Shown one piece after another: positions 1 through 6,716 of a stretch of 18,940 nt of DNA. Positions within the stretch are counted from its first letter, which is position 1. Each line of letters starts with the position of its first letter. Origin of the DNA: Solirubrobacteraceae bacterium (GTDB taxonomy: Bacteria; Actinomycetota; Thermoleophilia; Solirubrobacterales; Solirubrobacteraceae); the NCBI GenBank assembly GCA_030151725.1, contig JASLDD010000211.1, forward strand, positions 1-18,940, in the 5' to 3' direction. The position numbers and the translations under genes are program-made. A model generated the notes under the pieces. It saw only the letters and a program-made list of their open reading frames with translations. It did no database searches and was not told where the DNA came from.

Positions 1-370
1 CAACCAGCTCCCTTCCGTCTGGAGCAGGCGGTGTGCATTCACTGAGCGCCGTCTGATCCACGTCTGATTCGCTTGGAGGCAAGGGCGATCCAAAGCGTCC
101 TTCGACCTTCACCTTGTCGCCCTCCTGCGTTGTCCCCTGGACTACGAACGACGGCGCTCCAGAGGGCGCCGTCTCTGCCGTCGAACTGGTAGTCGGCGCT
201 GTCGTAGGATCAGATTGCGTCGGCGTGTTGACCGATGCCGTGGGGGCGGTAAAACTGCTCGTGCTCGAACTAGAACCACTGGACCCACAGCCAGCCATCA
301 GGAGGGCCGACAGAGCAGCCAATCCTGCCACTGTCTGCCGACCCATCCTGCACCGTGCGTTGCCGCGCAT
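1..370 (-). CDS. Secreted lipoprotein, 3' end cut by window edge
   Basis: The reverse strand reads open from an ATG at 370 to the window edge, about 123 codons, so the C-terminus is missing. The N-terminus is a lipoprotein signal: positive residues (MRGNARCRMGR), a hydrophobic stretch, then the lipobox LMAGC with the lipidated Cys at residue 28. A Ser/Thr/Pro-rich linker (about residues 29-75) follows, typical of proteins tethered outside the membrane, then the start of a folded part (FVVQGTTQEGDKVKVEGRF). An in-frame ATG at 346 is an alternative start; I prefer 370 because it gives a fuller charged n-region. It lies 29 bases after the stop of the upstream secreted protein on the same strand, so the two are probably co-transcribed. 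The function is not recognised. Confidence 0.72.
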   Translation of the reverse strand, partial: MRGNARCRMGRQTVAGLAALSALLMAGCGSSGSSSSTSSFTAPTASVNTPTQSDPTTAPTTSSTAETAPSGAPSFVVQGTTQEGDKVKVEGRFGSPLPPSESDVDQTALSECTPPAPDGRELV

Positions 371-399
371 CGTCTCGCCCCGCTCGCTGTGGCCCTCCG

Positions 400-939
400 C
401 TATTTCTTGCGCTGTTCTTTGAGTTCCTGAGCTAGCCCGACGCCGTAGCCAAGTTCAATCTCGGTCACGTCACCCTTCGCCGTTCCAAACAGAAAGCTGG
501 TGAAGGACTTGCGGCCGTGAGAGCGGGCGAGGACTGCGCAGTAGAGCGACTGCGGGCCATACGGCCCTTCGGCACACTTGGCCTGCGGATAGGCCCGTTT
601 CAACTGAGCGCGTGACGAACCCATGCCGATGCCCTTGTTGGTCTTTTGCTTCTTGGAGAAGATCAGTGCTCCGCTGACCCGTCCATTGGTCATAGTGAAA
701 TGCAGACCGATGCTGGTCGGGTAGTAGATATTGACCACGCCGGGATATGCAGTACCGGCACTTTCTTTGCGTTCAGGTGCCCCGAGCACTGCCGTCACCT
801 GGGCTTCGCTCTCCCCGAGCTTGACGCCAGCGACGCTCTGGCCGATGACGATGTTGGCGAGCGCGGACGGTGCGGCGACCATGATCGCGGCGCACGACAA
901 GATCGACAGCACGGCCACGACGTTGATGCTCCGTCTCAT
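400..939 (-). CDS. Secreted protein with duplicated BamE-like motif
   Basis: This 179-residue protein has an N-terminal signal peptide (about residues 1-28, probable cleavage after SALA). Two similar segments follow: residues 38-54 (GVKLGESEAQVTAVLGA) and 103-118 (GIGMGSSRAQLKRAYP). This G-x-x-x-G-x-[ST]-x-x-[QE]-[VL] pattern is seen in small SmpA/BamE-like and related secreted folds, so a duplicated domain is likely (inference). Cys122 and Cys134 could form a disulphide. The tail is Lys/Arg-rich. An AAAGGAG ribosome binding site lies about 8 bases before the ATG. It appears to head a two-gene unit with the lipoprotein at 1-370 and diverges from the XRE regulator at 1067. The exact function is unknown. 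Confidence 0.75.
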   Translation of the reverse strand: MRRSINVVAVLSILSCAAIMVAAPSALANIVIGQSVAGVKLGESEAQVTAVLGAPERKESAGTAYPGVVNIYYPTSIGLHFTMTNGRVSGALIFSKKQKTNKGIGMGSSRAQLKRAYPQAKCAEGPYGPQSLYCAVLARSHGRKSFTSFLFGTAKGDVTEIELGYGVGLAQELKEQRKK

Positions 940-1066
940 GTTCGGGGCTCCTTTTGTTCGTTGGGGTCGGTAGAGCCATGCGCGCAGCCTGACTCCCGGA
1001 GTAGCGGGCCATATCCTATATCACGGGAACCGGCAAGGAGCCCGGACGCCCGGCTCGTAGCCTCCG

Positions 1067-1441
1067 GTGATGACAAGTCCAAGAGGCAAGACCGAGGCCA
1101 GCCGGGCTCTGGCGCTGGGCGCGCTGGTACGCAAGCTCCGCCGTGAACGCCGCATGACGCTCAATCAGCTCGCCGACCTGGTGCCAATGTCGGCATCCAA
1201 CCTCAGCCGCATCGAGCTCGGCTCCCAAGGGCCGCCACCCGATGAGGTCATTGAGCGGATCGGCCAGGCGCTTGAAGCCGATCCCGCCGAGCTACTGCGC
1301 GCTGCTGGTCGCTACGCAACTGGCAAGACCTTCGAGGAGACGGTTCTCGCCCGTCTCGATGCCCTGAGCCGCGATATGCGCCAGGTCAAGGGCGACGTTG
1401 GCGAGGTCAAGCAAGCGCTCACCACCGGCCGCAAGACCTGA
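1067..1441 (+). CDS. XRE-family helix-turn-helix regulator with C-terminal coil
   Basis: This 124-residue protein has a Cro/C1-type helix-turn-helix over about residues 17-75. It reads LGALVRKLRRERRMTLNQLA, then the recognition segment MSASNLSRIELGSQGPP, then IGQALEADPAELLRAAGR. This is the standard XRE layout, so it should bind DNA as a dimer. Residues 88-118 have a heptad-like pattern (LARLDALSRDMRQVKGDV) suggesting a coiled coil for oligomerisation or partner binding. GTG 1067 and ATG 1070 are adjacent possible starts; neither has a strong ribosome binding site. It diverges from the secreted gene at 939 and precedes a small winged-helix-like gene at 1560. Its target is unknown; the divergent gene or its own promoter are the nearest candidates. 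Confidence 0.8.
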   Translation: MMTSPRGKTEASRALALGALVRKLRRERRMTLNQLADLVPMSASNLSRIELGSQGPPPDEVIERIGQALEADPAELLRAAGRYATGKTFEETVLARLDALSRDMRQVKGDVGEVKQALTTGRKT

Positions 1442-1502
1442 TAGGGTCGGCCCGCTCACCGGGCTATCTGCCGGGGTGACGCACCAACATAGTCAACAAA
1501 GT

Positions 1503-1535
1503 GGCCCCCGCGCCGGTTGGAGCCAGCCGGGGGCC
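1503..1535. promoter_or_regulatory. GC-rich inverted repeat between XRE gene and 1560 gene
   Basis: GGCCCCCG at 1503-1510 is the exact reverse complement of CGGGGGCC at 1528-1535, with a 17-base loop. It lies in the leader of the 1560 gene, just before its AGGAGG site. There is no T-run after it, so a simple intrinsic terminator is unlikely. It could be an attenuator, an mRNA-processing hairpin or an operator for the upstream XRE protein. The pairing is seen; the role is not established. Confidence 0.35.
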
Positions 1536-1559
1536 GTGGCACAGGAGGCTATAACTCCC

Positions 1560-1811
1560 ATGCAGGCCAATCCTAAACGCACGCTAGGGGAAGACGACGA
1601 CCGCGACGATTGGGGCGTGCTCGTCTTGCTCGTTGGACCGGATGATCAGCGGCCGTGGTCGGTCGCCGAGATCATCCGAGAGCGTGGAGACGAGATCGCC
1701 GCACTCGACTCGCTCGATCGGCTCAACAAATCCGGGCTGATCCACCGGACACGCGACGATCTGGTCTTTCCGACCAGGGCAGCGCTGCACTACACGCGGA
1801 TCAGGGTGTAA
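1560..1811 (+). CDS. Small winged-helix-like protein
   Basis: The ATG at 1560 is chosen because AGGAGG sits at 1543-1548 ahead of it. The reading frame is open further upstream to 1398, but that part overlaps the XRE gene and reads as low-complexity Arg/Pro. The 83-residue product starts with an acidic segment (GEDDDRDD). It then has a pattern typical of small winged-helix domains: a helix (WSVAEIIRERGDEI), a second helix (AALDSLDRLNKSGLI) and a wing-like end (HRTRDDLVFPTRAALHYTRIRV). Such domains usually bind DNA or act as protein modules. It lies 118 bases after the XRE gene and could share a transcript with it. The fold is a pattern-based inference; the function is unknown. Confidence 0.68.
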   Translation: MQANPKRTLGEDDDRDDWGVLVLLVGPDDQRPWSVAEIIRERGDEIAALDSLDRLNKSGLIHRTRDDLVFPTRAALHYTRIRV

Positions 1812-1825
1812 AGCTCAGAGCAAAC

Positions 1826-1855
1826 GCGCCGCGCTGCTCGGACAGGGCGCGGCGC
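1826..1855 (+). terminator. Hairpin after the 1560 gene
   Basis: GCGCCGCGC at 1826-1834 pairs perfectly with GCGCGGCGC at 1847-1855 across a 12-base loop, followed only by TTTCGCT. It begins 15 bases after the stop codon at 1811. A strong GC stem with a short T-run is common for terminators in high-GC genomes. Confidence 0.55.
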
Positions 1856-1955
1856 TTTCGCTATCTCCGGCGTTGACGTGCTCAACCCATCGAGCGCGCA
1901 TTAGCGCTGTGCGGACACGGGTCAAGATAACTGCGACGAGAGCTATTCGGCCTTT

Positions 1956-2294
1956 TCAGCGAGGACTGAGCCGATACACGCCGCTGGACACGCGCTCAAA
2001 CTGCGGTTTTCTACTCCGAGTACCTGCGGCTAGACACCAGCCAACAGAGTCTTTCGAGACAGGATGCCCAAGCAGACGTTCAACTGCCAGATAGATGTCT
2101 GCAATAGGCAGCGGCCCTTTCGCCGCCGCCAGTACCTTGACGACTGCCCGCTTGATCTCGCCGTTGCGGAGCCTGCCAGCTACGGGCATCGGCTCAGGTG
2201 GCTGTCTGCTCGGCTTGATCGGCTCGTCCGGCAGTGCCTCGAATATCGCTGCCAGGGGTGCGGGTATGTTTGTATAGCGTCCTAGAAGATGCAC
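1956..2294 (-). CDS. Winged-helix (HARE-HTH-like) domain protein
   Basis: The 112-residue protein has a Pro-rich N-terminal third and a compact C-terminal domain (about residues 45-112). That domain reads IKRAVVKVLAAAKGPLPIAD, then IYLAVERLLGHPVSKDSVGW, ending FERVSSGVYRLS. Helix, 'G-P-L-x-x-x-[DE]-[IV]-[YH]' turn, second helix with P-V-S-x-x-[ST]-V, and a final F-x-x-V-x-x-G-x-Y-x-L strand match the HARE-HTH type of winged helix (family knowledge). That type is found beside nucleases and in stand-alone DNA-binding proteins. The GTG start at 2294 has no clear ribosome binding site, and an internal start is possible. A small palindrome covers the start. Function beyond DNA binding is not predictable. 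Confidence 0.62.
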   Translation of the reverse strand: MHLLGRYTNIPAPLAAIFEALPDEPIKPSRQPPEPMPVAGRLRNGEIKRAVVKVLAAAKGPLPIADIYLAVERLLGHPVSKDSVGWCLAAGTRSRKPQFERVSSGVYRLSPR

Positions 2295-2299
2295 ATCTT
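2286..2299. promoter_or_regulatory. AAGATG-CA-CATCTT palindrome over the 2294 start
   Basis: Six-base arms (AAGATG 2286-2291 and CATCTT 2294-2299) flank a CA centre, directly on the GTG start of the winged-helix gene. It may be an operator for autoregulation or chance; there is no second copy nearby. Confidence 0.22.
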
Positions 2300-2314
2300 T
2301 GTCTGTTGAGACCC

Positions 2315-2334
2315 TGGCCCCAAAAACGGGGCCA
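2315..2334 (-). terminator. Hairpin after the PAS-EAL gene
   Basis: TGGCCCC (2315-2321) pairs with GGGGCCA (2328-2334) across a six-base A-rich loop. It lies about 30 bases beyond the stop codon of the PAS-EAL gene at 2364, between it and the next gene on the same strand. No T-run follows, so termination is plausible rather than certain. Confidence 0.42.
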
Positions 2335-2363
2335 CACTCTGGTGGCCGTAGAGCGGCTGCTGT

Positions 2364-4307
2364 CTACGTCCTCTCGATCGGTGCGGGGCGTCCGAGGTGA
2401 AATCCCTGAGCGAAGTCGACGCCGTAGTCCTTGAGTAGGGCGAGTGTCTCGCCGTCCTCGACTCCCTCGGCGATCGTCTTGTAGCCAAAGCCGTCGGCCA
2501 GCCCCACGATTGCCTTGACGAGGTGTTGGTTGGCCGGGTTGGACCCTAGGTCTCGCACGAAGTCGACGTCGATCTTCAAATAGGTGACGGGCACCGTCTT
2601 TAGGTAGGTGAAGCTGCCGAACCCTGTGCCGAAGTCATCGAGAGCGAGCTGACAGCCGATCCCGGCCAGTCCATGCGCGAGTGCCGTGCCGGCCTCGACG
2701 TCCTCCATCAGCGCGGTCTCTGTGATCTCGAAGATGAGATTGGATGGATCAGCGCCGGCGGCGTGCAGTTGTCGCTCGATCAACGACAGCAGATCGAGGT
2801 TGCCGACCGATGCCGCCGAGAGGTTCGCCTCTACGCGCAGGCCGCCGGCGGCGAGACGGACCGCTTCGCTGATGACCCAGCGGTCGATCTCGCCGATCTG
2901 CCCGTACTTCTCAGCGACCGGCAGGAAGCTTCCCGGCGCGATGATCTCGCTGCCCTGTCCGCGCATTCGCAGGAGCAGCTCTTGGCTTGGCTGGCCTCCT
3001 GCGAGGGGAACGATCGGTTGTGAGTAGAGGACGAACCGGTCGTGGTCGAGCGCGTCCTGGATGCGACCGACCCAGGCGAGCGCGTCCAGTTCGCGCTTGG
3101 CTCGGTCCTCCTCGGCGCGCTCGAGGCTGGTGTCGCGAAACACGACAACGACTCCACGAACATGCGTTCCGCTCATCAGGGGCGCTGCTGAGTAGCTGAC
3201 GGGGAAGATCGTGCCGTCTTTGCGGGTAAACGCGTCATGCGTCATTCGCACGGGGCGCCCTTGCTCCCTGACCTTCAGCAGCTCGCATTCGGCCTCCGGG
3301 TAGGGCGAGCCGTCCGCGTGCTGATAATGGATTGCATCGTGCACCGACTTCCCAAGCAGTTCTTCCTCGCTCCAGCCGAGGAGCTTTGAAGCCGCCGAGT
3401 TCATGAACGTCAGGCGGCCCTGGTCATCGAGTGCGTAGAGCCCCTCCACCATCGTGTCCATCACAGCGGCGCGAAAGTGCTCCAATTCTTGGCGCTCGGT
3501 TATGTCGGTCACGATGATGCCAAGCCCGAGCACATCTCCATCGACCCGAACTGGGTAGTAGCTCGCAAGCCAATGCCGAAAGTCGGGCTCACCTTGTCTT
3601 TGGCGCTCGACCTCGATGTTCATCGCAGGCTCGCCGGTCTCCAGGACGCGACGGTACACGTGCTCCATCTGGTCCCAAACGTCCGGGACCATTTCCTCGA
3701 TGGTCCGGCCGATGTGCCGATCCGGGGGGGCTCCATTGACCTCGGCGAGCGTCTCGTTGATCCGAACAATGCGGCAATCACGATCGACAAACGCAAAGCC
3801 GACCGGTGCGGCCTGCTGGAGCGTTTCCATGAGCGTCAACGACTCAGCCGTGCGCCGCTGCGACTCGGCGAGAGCCGTCACGTCCTGGACCGCACCGACG
3901 AAACGGCGTGTAGCACCCTCCCGCTCCTCTGCCACAGCCGCAAAGGAGCGCAGGACGTGCAGCGTGCCGTCGGGCCATATCGTGCGATAGGCAGGGGCGG
4001 GCAGCCTCCCATCCCGTCTGGCCAACTCAACCTCTCGCTCGACGCGGTCTCGATCGTCCGGGTGTACACGCCCGATCACATACTCAGGGGTAGGAACGAC
4101 CGAACCCGGCTCGATGCCAAGGAGACGAAACATGTTGTCCGACCACAACAGGACGCCGGTATCAACATCCCACTCCCATGTACCGGTCTGCGCGAGTTGC
4201 TCAGCTCGCTCGAGCGCCTCTCGGTCGGGGCTGCCCCGAGAAGCCGCGCCAGCCCTGCTGTCAGCTGGGCGCTGGGGTGGTTCTCGGCTACTAGGCTTCC
4301 GCGACAT
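2364..4307 (-). CDS. PAS-PAS-PAS-EAL cyclic-di-GMP phosphodiesterase
   Basis: This 647-residue protein has three sensor PAS domains at about residues 33-150, 155-272 and 277-398. The first has the WEWDVDTG and VHPDDRDRV PAS/PAC pattern; each ends in a V-x-D-[VIT]-T/S-type linker. An EAL domain follows at about 412-645, and there is no GGDEF domain between. EAL enzymes cleave c-di-GMP to pGpG. Expected catalytic residues are present: E443 in the motif (read here ELLLRM, so E-L-L instead of E-A-L), N495, E527 in FEITE, D557-D558 in DDFGTG, K578 in LKID, E614 in AEGVE and Q634 in QGFHLGRP. Activity is therefore likely. There is no membrane segment, so it should be a soluble sensor. It lies about 0.8 kb from an HD-GYP enzyme on the same strand, with one unrelated gene between. 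The signal sensed is unknown. Confidence 0.93.
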   Translation of the reverse strand: MSRKPSSREPPQRPADSRAGAASRGSPDREALERAEQLAQTGTWEWDVDTGVLLWSDNMFRLLGIEPGSVVPTPEYVIGRVHPDDRDRVEREVELARRDGRLPAPAYRTIWPDGTLHVLRSFAAVAEEREGATRRFVGAVQDVTALAESQRRTAESLTLMETLQQAAPVGFAFVDRDCRIVRINETLAEVNGAPPDRHIGRTIEEMVPDVWDQMEHVYRRVLETGEPAMNIEVERQRQGEPDFRHWLASYYPVRVDGDVLGLGIIVTDITERQELEHFRAAVMDTMVEGLYALDDQGRLTFMNSAASKLLGWSEEELLGKSVHDAIHYQHADGSPYPEAECELLKVREQGRPVRMTHDAFTRKDGTIFPVSYSAAPLMSGTHVRGVVVVFRDTSLERAEEDRAKRELDALAWVGRIQDALDHDRFVLYSQPIVPLAGGQPSQELLLRMRGQGSEIIAPGSFLPVAEKYGQIGEIDRWVISEAVRLAAGGLRVEANLSAASVGNLDLLSLIERQLHAAGADPSNLIFEITETALMEDVEAGTALAHGLAGIGCQLALDDFGTGFGSFTYLKTVPVTYLKIDVDFVRDLGSNPANQHLVKAIVGLADGFGYKTIAEGVEDGETLALLKDYGVDFAQGFHLGRPAPIERT

Positions 4308-4459
4308 GTGGCCTAGTCCACTGTATCGCCGAAAAGCGGCCTAATTGAATACGCACTCGGAGGCGGACTCAATTCGGCGTGTGCCACCGTGTCGGTCGGT
4401 TCGGTAGATCCACTTCAAAGCGGCGGGACTCAGTCGACGGGAGTTCCGGCGACTTCTTT

Positions 4460-4480
4460 TTAGGGAACGGCGCCCCCTAA
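4460..4480 (-). terminator. Possible hairpin after the SRPBCC gene
   Basis: TTAGGG (4460-4465) and CCCTAA (4475-4480) are exact reverse complements around a nine-base loop. They lie about 33 bases beyond the SRPBCC stop codon on the reverse strand. The stem is short and is followed by A rather than T on that strand, so this is a weak call. The rest of 4308-4512 shows no gene. Confidence 0.22.
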
Positions 4481-4512
4481 CGGGCTGTGCGACGTACGAC
4501 GGCCCTGCGTAC

Positions 4513-4971
4513 CTAGCCCGGCTCAACGAGCGCCGCAAGTTTTGCAAGTGCCATCCGCGTGCCGGTCTCGTTGTCGGGCGCCGACACGCCACTCGGTATC
4601 CCTTCGTGCACCAGCAGGACGTCGGTCCCGCCGTCTGCGTCAGCGAGCGTTGTAGTAATCGTCATCTCGCCGCGGAACTTGGGATCTGCCGTCTCGAACT
4701 CCAGCACTTCGACTACTTGCTCGTCCGGCACGAGCTTCACAAAGTGGCCGTTATAGGTGTCCGCTTGTGCCGCTGTCTTGCCAGCTCCGGTCGGAGCGTC
4801 GTACGTGAGCGAGACGCGAAACGCGCCACCTTCGCGAGCGTCGAACTCATGAACATGGCTGGTCATGCCGTCCGGCACCTTCCACGACTCGATCGCACAC
4901 GCGTCAAGAAGCGCTCGATAGACAGCGTCGCGCGGAGCGTTTATGTGGCGAGTGATACGGGTCGCACCCAT
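4513..4971 (-). CDS. SRPBCC (AHSA1-like) domain protein
   Basis: This 152-residue protein matches the single-domain AHSA1/START-like family through its whole length. It opens with TRHINAPRDAVYRALLDA and the W-x-x-P-D-G-M segment (ESWKVPDGM). REGGAFRVSLTY, the GHFVKLVPDEQVVEVLEF strand pair, EMTITTTLADADGGTDVLLV and a final long helix follow. These proteins form a hydrophobic ligand pocket; most have no known ligand. No Shine-Dalgarno sequence precedes the ATG. A TACAAA element ends 7 bases before it, so a leaderless transcript is possible. It lies between two c-di-GMP phosphodiesterase genes on the same strand, but nothing in its sequence ties it to c-di-GMP. Confidence 0.88.
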   Translation of the reverse strand: MGATRITRHINAPRDAVYRALLDACAIESWKVPDGMTSHVHEFDAREGGAFRVSLTYDAPTGAGKTAAQADTYNGHFVKLVPDEQVVEVLEFETADPKFRGEMTITTTLADADGGTDVLLVHEGIPSGVSAPDNETGTRMALAKLAALVEPG

Positions 4972-4978
4972 ACTGATA

Positions 4979-5009
4979 TTTGTACTCTGGCAGACTGATA
5001 CTTTCGCAA
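4979..5009 (-). promoter_or_regulatory. Possible leaderless promoter of the SRPBCC gene
   Basis: On the reverse strand TTGCGA (5009-5004) is followed after 19 bases by TACAAA (4984-4979). Seven bases then separate TACAAA from the ATG at 4971. This is the spacing expected when transcription starts on the start codon, and no ribosome binding site is present. The 19-base spacer is slightly long. Confidence 0.3.
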
Positions 5010-5136
5010 GACGCAGCGATGGAGTCAGTCGCTCCCTTGCCGCTTGTGCGACGCTGCCAACGCTACAGATCGACTCACCGGCGGGCGCCGCTCCGGCAAC
5101 TCGTCAGGTGTTCGGTACCCCAGGTGTCGCACTCTC

Positions 5137-6450
5137 CTACACCTCTCTCGTAACCACCTCAACCACCGCATCAACCACCCGCGGGTCAAACTGCACCCCA
5201 GCATTGCGACGCAGCTCGTCAATAGCCATCTCCCGGGACATAGCCCGCCGGTACGAGCGAGTGGTGGTCATCGCGTCAAACGCATCGCATGCAGACACGA
5301 TCCGCGCCTCGATCAGGATCGCCTCGCCGGCAAGCCCGTCGGGATACCCGCTGCCGTCCCACGACTCGTGCGAGGAGCGCACCACGCCTCCAACCTCCCC
5401 CATGAAGCCGCCCACCGTGGCGAGCATCCGCTCGCCCTCGAGCGTGTGTGTCTTGATGATCGCCCACTCCGCGTCGTCGAGCTTGCCGGGCTTGTTGATG
5501 ATCTCCTTGGGAACCGCGATCTTGCCCACGTCGTGCAGCAGCGCGCCAAATTCCACCTTCCGTTGCTGGTCGGGATCGAGGCCCAGCTTCTTCGCGACGG
5601 CGATCGCCACCAGCACGACCCCCTTGCAGTGCTCGCCGGTGTAAGCGTCGTCGGCCTCCACCACATCGCCCAGGAGCAGAGCCGTGCCCTGGTAGGCGTC
5701 GTTCAGCTCGACGAGCTGCTCCAAGCGCCCAGCCCGCTCACGGGAGAGAACGCTCAGCAGCCCGAACTGCGGGACTATCAGCAGCACAGCCAGCTGACTG
5801 TGCAGTGCTGAGGCGGCAAACGCCGCTGCCAGACCGAGAGCAGCGAGCGCGAAGTCGATCGCGTAGACCTCCCGCACCTCGTTGAACAGCGCTGCAAGCG
5901 TGATGTCGGCAAAGACGCGCTCGACCAGCGAACTGGCGGTGAAGTCACATGCGAACTGGGCTGCCAGCGCGAGCAGCAGCACGCCGGTGTGCCCCCCTGG
6001 GGTGTGCACACCGGTGACGATGAGCACCACGCAGGGGCCGATCGAGAACGCGCTGTTGGCGAGCACTGTTATCAGCCGCGCACGCACGATCCGCCGGCTG
6101 ATCACATCGGGGGCCATCCCCAGGGCTAGGCCGAGCGCGACGCCGACCGGCACCACGCTCGCGGGCAGCGCGAACAGCATCGGCACGAACACCGCCTGCG
6201 TCGGCACCGTGAAGCCCGCGCCCACGTCGAAGCGAAAGCGGCTTGCAATCGCGATCGCAAGCACGTAGATGACAGTCGAGCCCAGCGACACGTGTCCAAC
6301 ACCGTCAATCGCCACCAGCAGCCCGACCGCCATGAGGAACAGCGCCCCGACCAGGAGCGTGCCCGCCTGCTCCCTGCTCGCGATCCCCTTGGCCCTGCGG
6401 GCATGGGAGATCCGCGCGCGCTCAGCTTGCTGGAAGGACGACACAGACAT
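5137..6450 (-). CDS. Membrane-bound HD-GYP cyclic-di-GMP phosphodiesterase
   Basis: The 437-residue protein starts with a multi-span membrane region (about residues 30-232, six to eight hydrophobic segments) of the kind that acts as an integral-membrane sensor. A short coiled linker (about 235-255) leads to a C-terminal HD-GYP domain (about 256-437). Motifs: GEH (H274), LLHDVGK with H306-D307, H335 in KTHTLEGE, SHESWDGSGYPDGL with GYP at 368-370, and CDAFDAM with D389. HD-GYP enzymes hydrolyse c-di-GMP to pGpG or GMP with a di- or tri-metal centre. The usual HHE motif is S360-H361-E362 here, so one expected metal ligand is replaced. A GAGG ribosome binding site precedes the ATG at 6450. It diverges from the riboswitch-controlled secreted gene. 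Confidence 0.93.
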   Translation of the reverse strand: MSVSSFQQAERARISHARRAKGIASREQAGTLLVGALFLMAVGLLVAIDGVGHVSLGSTVIYVLAIAIASRFRFDVGAGFTVPTQAVFVPMLFALPASVVPVGVALGLALGMAPDVISRRIVRARLITVLANSAFSIGPCVVLIVTGVHTPGGHTGVLLLALAAQFACDFTASSLVERVFADITLAALFNEVREVYAIDFALAALGLAAAFAASALHSQLAVLLIVPQFGLLSVLSRERAGRLEQLVELNDAYQGTALLLGDVVEADDAYTGEHCKGVVLVAIAVAKKLGLDPDQQRKVEFGALLHDVGKIAVPKEIINKPGKLDDAEWAIIKTHTLEGERMLATVGGFMGEVGGVVRSSHESWDGSGYPDGLAGEAILIEARIVSACDAFDAMTTTRSYRRAMSREMAIDELRRNAGVQFDPRVVDAVVEVVTREV

Positions 6451-6591
6451 AGGGCCTCTGCGCTCCTATCGACGCATCTTCTCCGCACTTGACCTTCTTG
6501 GCCGCCAGGAGACACAGCGGCCATCTGCGCCCACTCACGACTCAGACGTGTGTCCAGAAATCAGCGCCATTCGCTTCAGCTGTATTTCAGA

Positions 6592-6610
6592 CATGCCGAA
6601 CATGCCAGAA
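6592..6610 (+). repeat. Short tandem direct repeat upstream of the riboswitch
   Basis: CATGCCGAA at 6592-6600 is followed directly by CATGCCAGAA at 6601-6610. It lies in the shared upstream region of the divergent HD-GYP and riboswitch transcripts, where it could be a regulator site, or it may be chance. I see no convincing -35/-10 pair in 6451-6625. Confidence 0.28.
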
Positions 6611-6625
6611 CCCTGCGAAATCAAA

Positions 6626-6702
6626 CTCTGTCAAGGGCAAACCCGTCGTGAGGCGGGGACGCAAAGCAAGAGGTCTCGAGAACGCGAGATGGCTCGGCCG
6701 CC
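6626..6702 (+). ncRNA. Class I cyclic-di-GMP (GEMM) riboswitch aptamer
   Basis: The conserved GEMM core is visible in order. AAGGGCAAAC occurs at 6633-6642. A stem follows, CCCGTC (6642-6647) with GGCGGG (6652-6657; one G-U pair), closed by the GNRA tetraloop GTGA (6648-6651). Next is GACGCAAAGC (6658-6667), then a second hairpin TCTCG (6674-6678) / CGAGA (6685-6689) followed by TGGC, the place of the tetraloop receptor. Known class I aptamers bind one c-di-GMP at the three-helix junction. The GGG of GGGCAAAC keeps the guanine position that distinguishes c-di-GMP from the cGAMP-sensing variant (established for the Vc2 RNA; the alignment is mine). The closing helix P1 is not evident, so the exact 5' limit is uncertain. 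The gene it controls begins at 6719. Confidence 0.85.
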
Positions 6703-6716
6703 GGAAGAAGGAGGCC
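6696..6716 (+). promoter_or_regulatory. Riboswitch expression platform burying the ribosome binding site
   Basis: GGCCGCC (6696-6702) can pair with GGAGGCC (6710-6716) across a seven-base loop, with one G-A mismatch. The right arm contains the GGAGG ribosome binding site of the 6719 gene. The left arm is the 3' end of the aptamer, so aptamer closure and RBS burial should exclude each other. This suggests translational control, with ligand favouring expression (inference). Confidence 0.5.

Noticed and set aside
1398..1559. Longer start for the small winged-helix-like gene
   Set aside because: It overlaps the XRE gene and reads as low-complexity sequence; AGGAGG at 1543-1548 supports the ATG at 1560.
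3477..4316. Forward-strand open frame of 279 codons
   Set aside because: Antisense to the PAS-EAL gene, with no domain pattern.
6689..6691. ATG in frame as the start of the secreted protein
   Set aside because: It lies inside the second hairpin of the riboswitch and lacks its own ribosome binding site.
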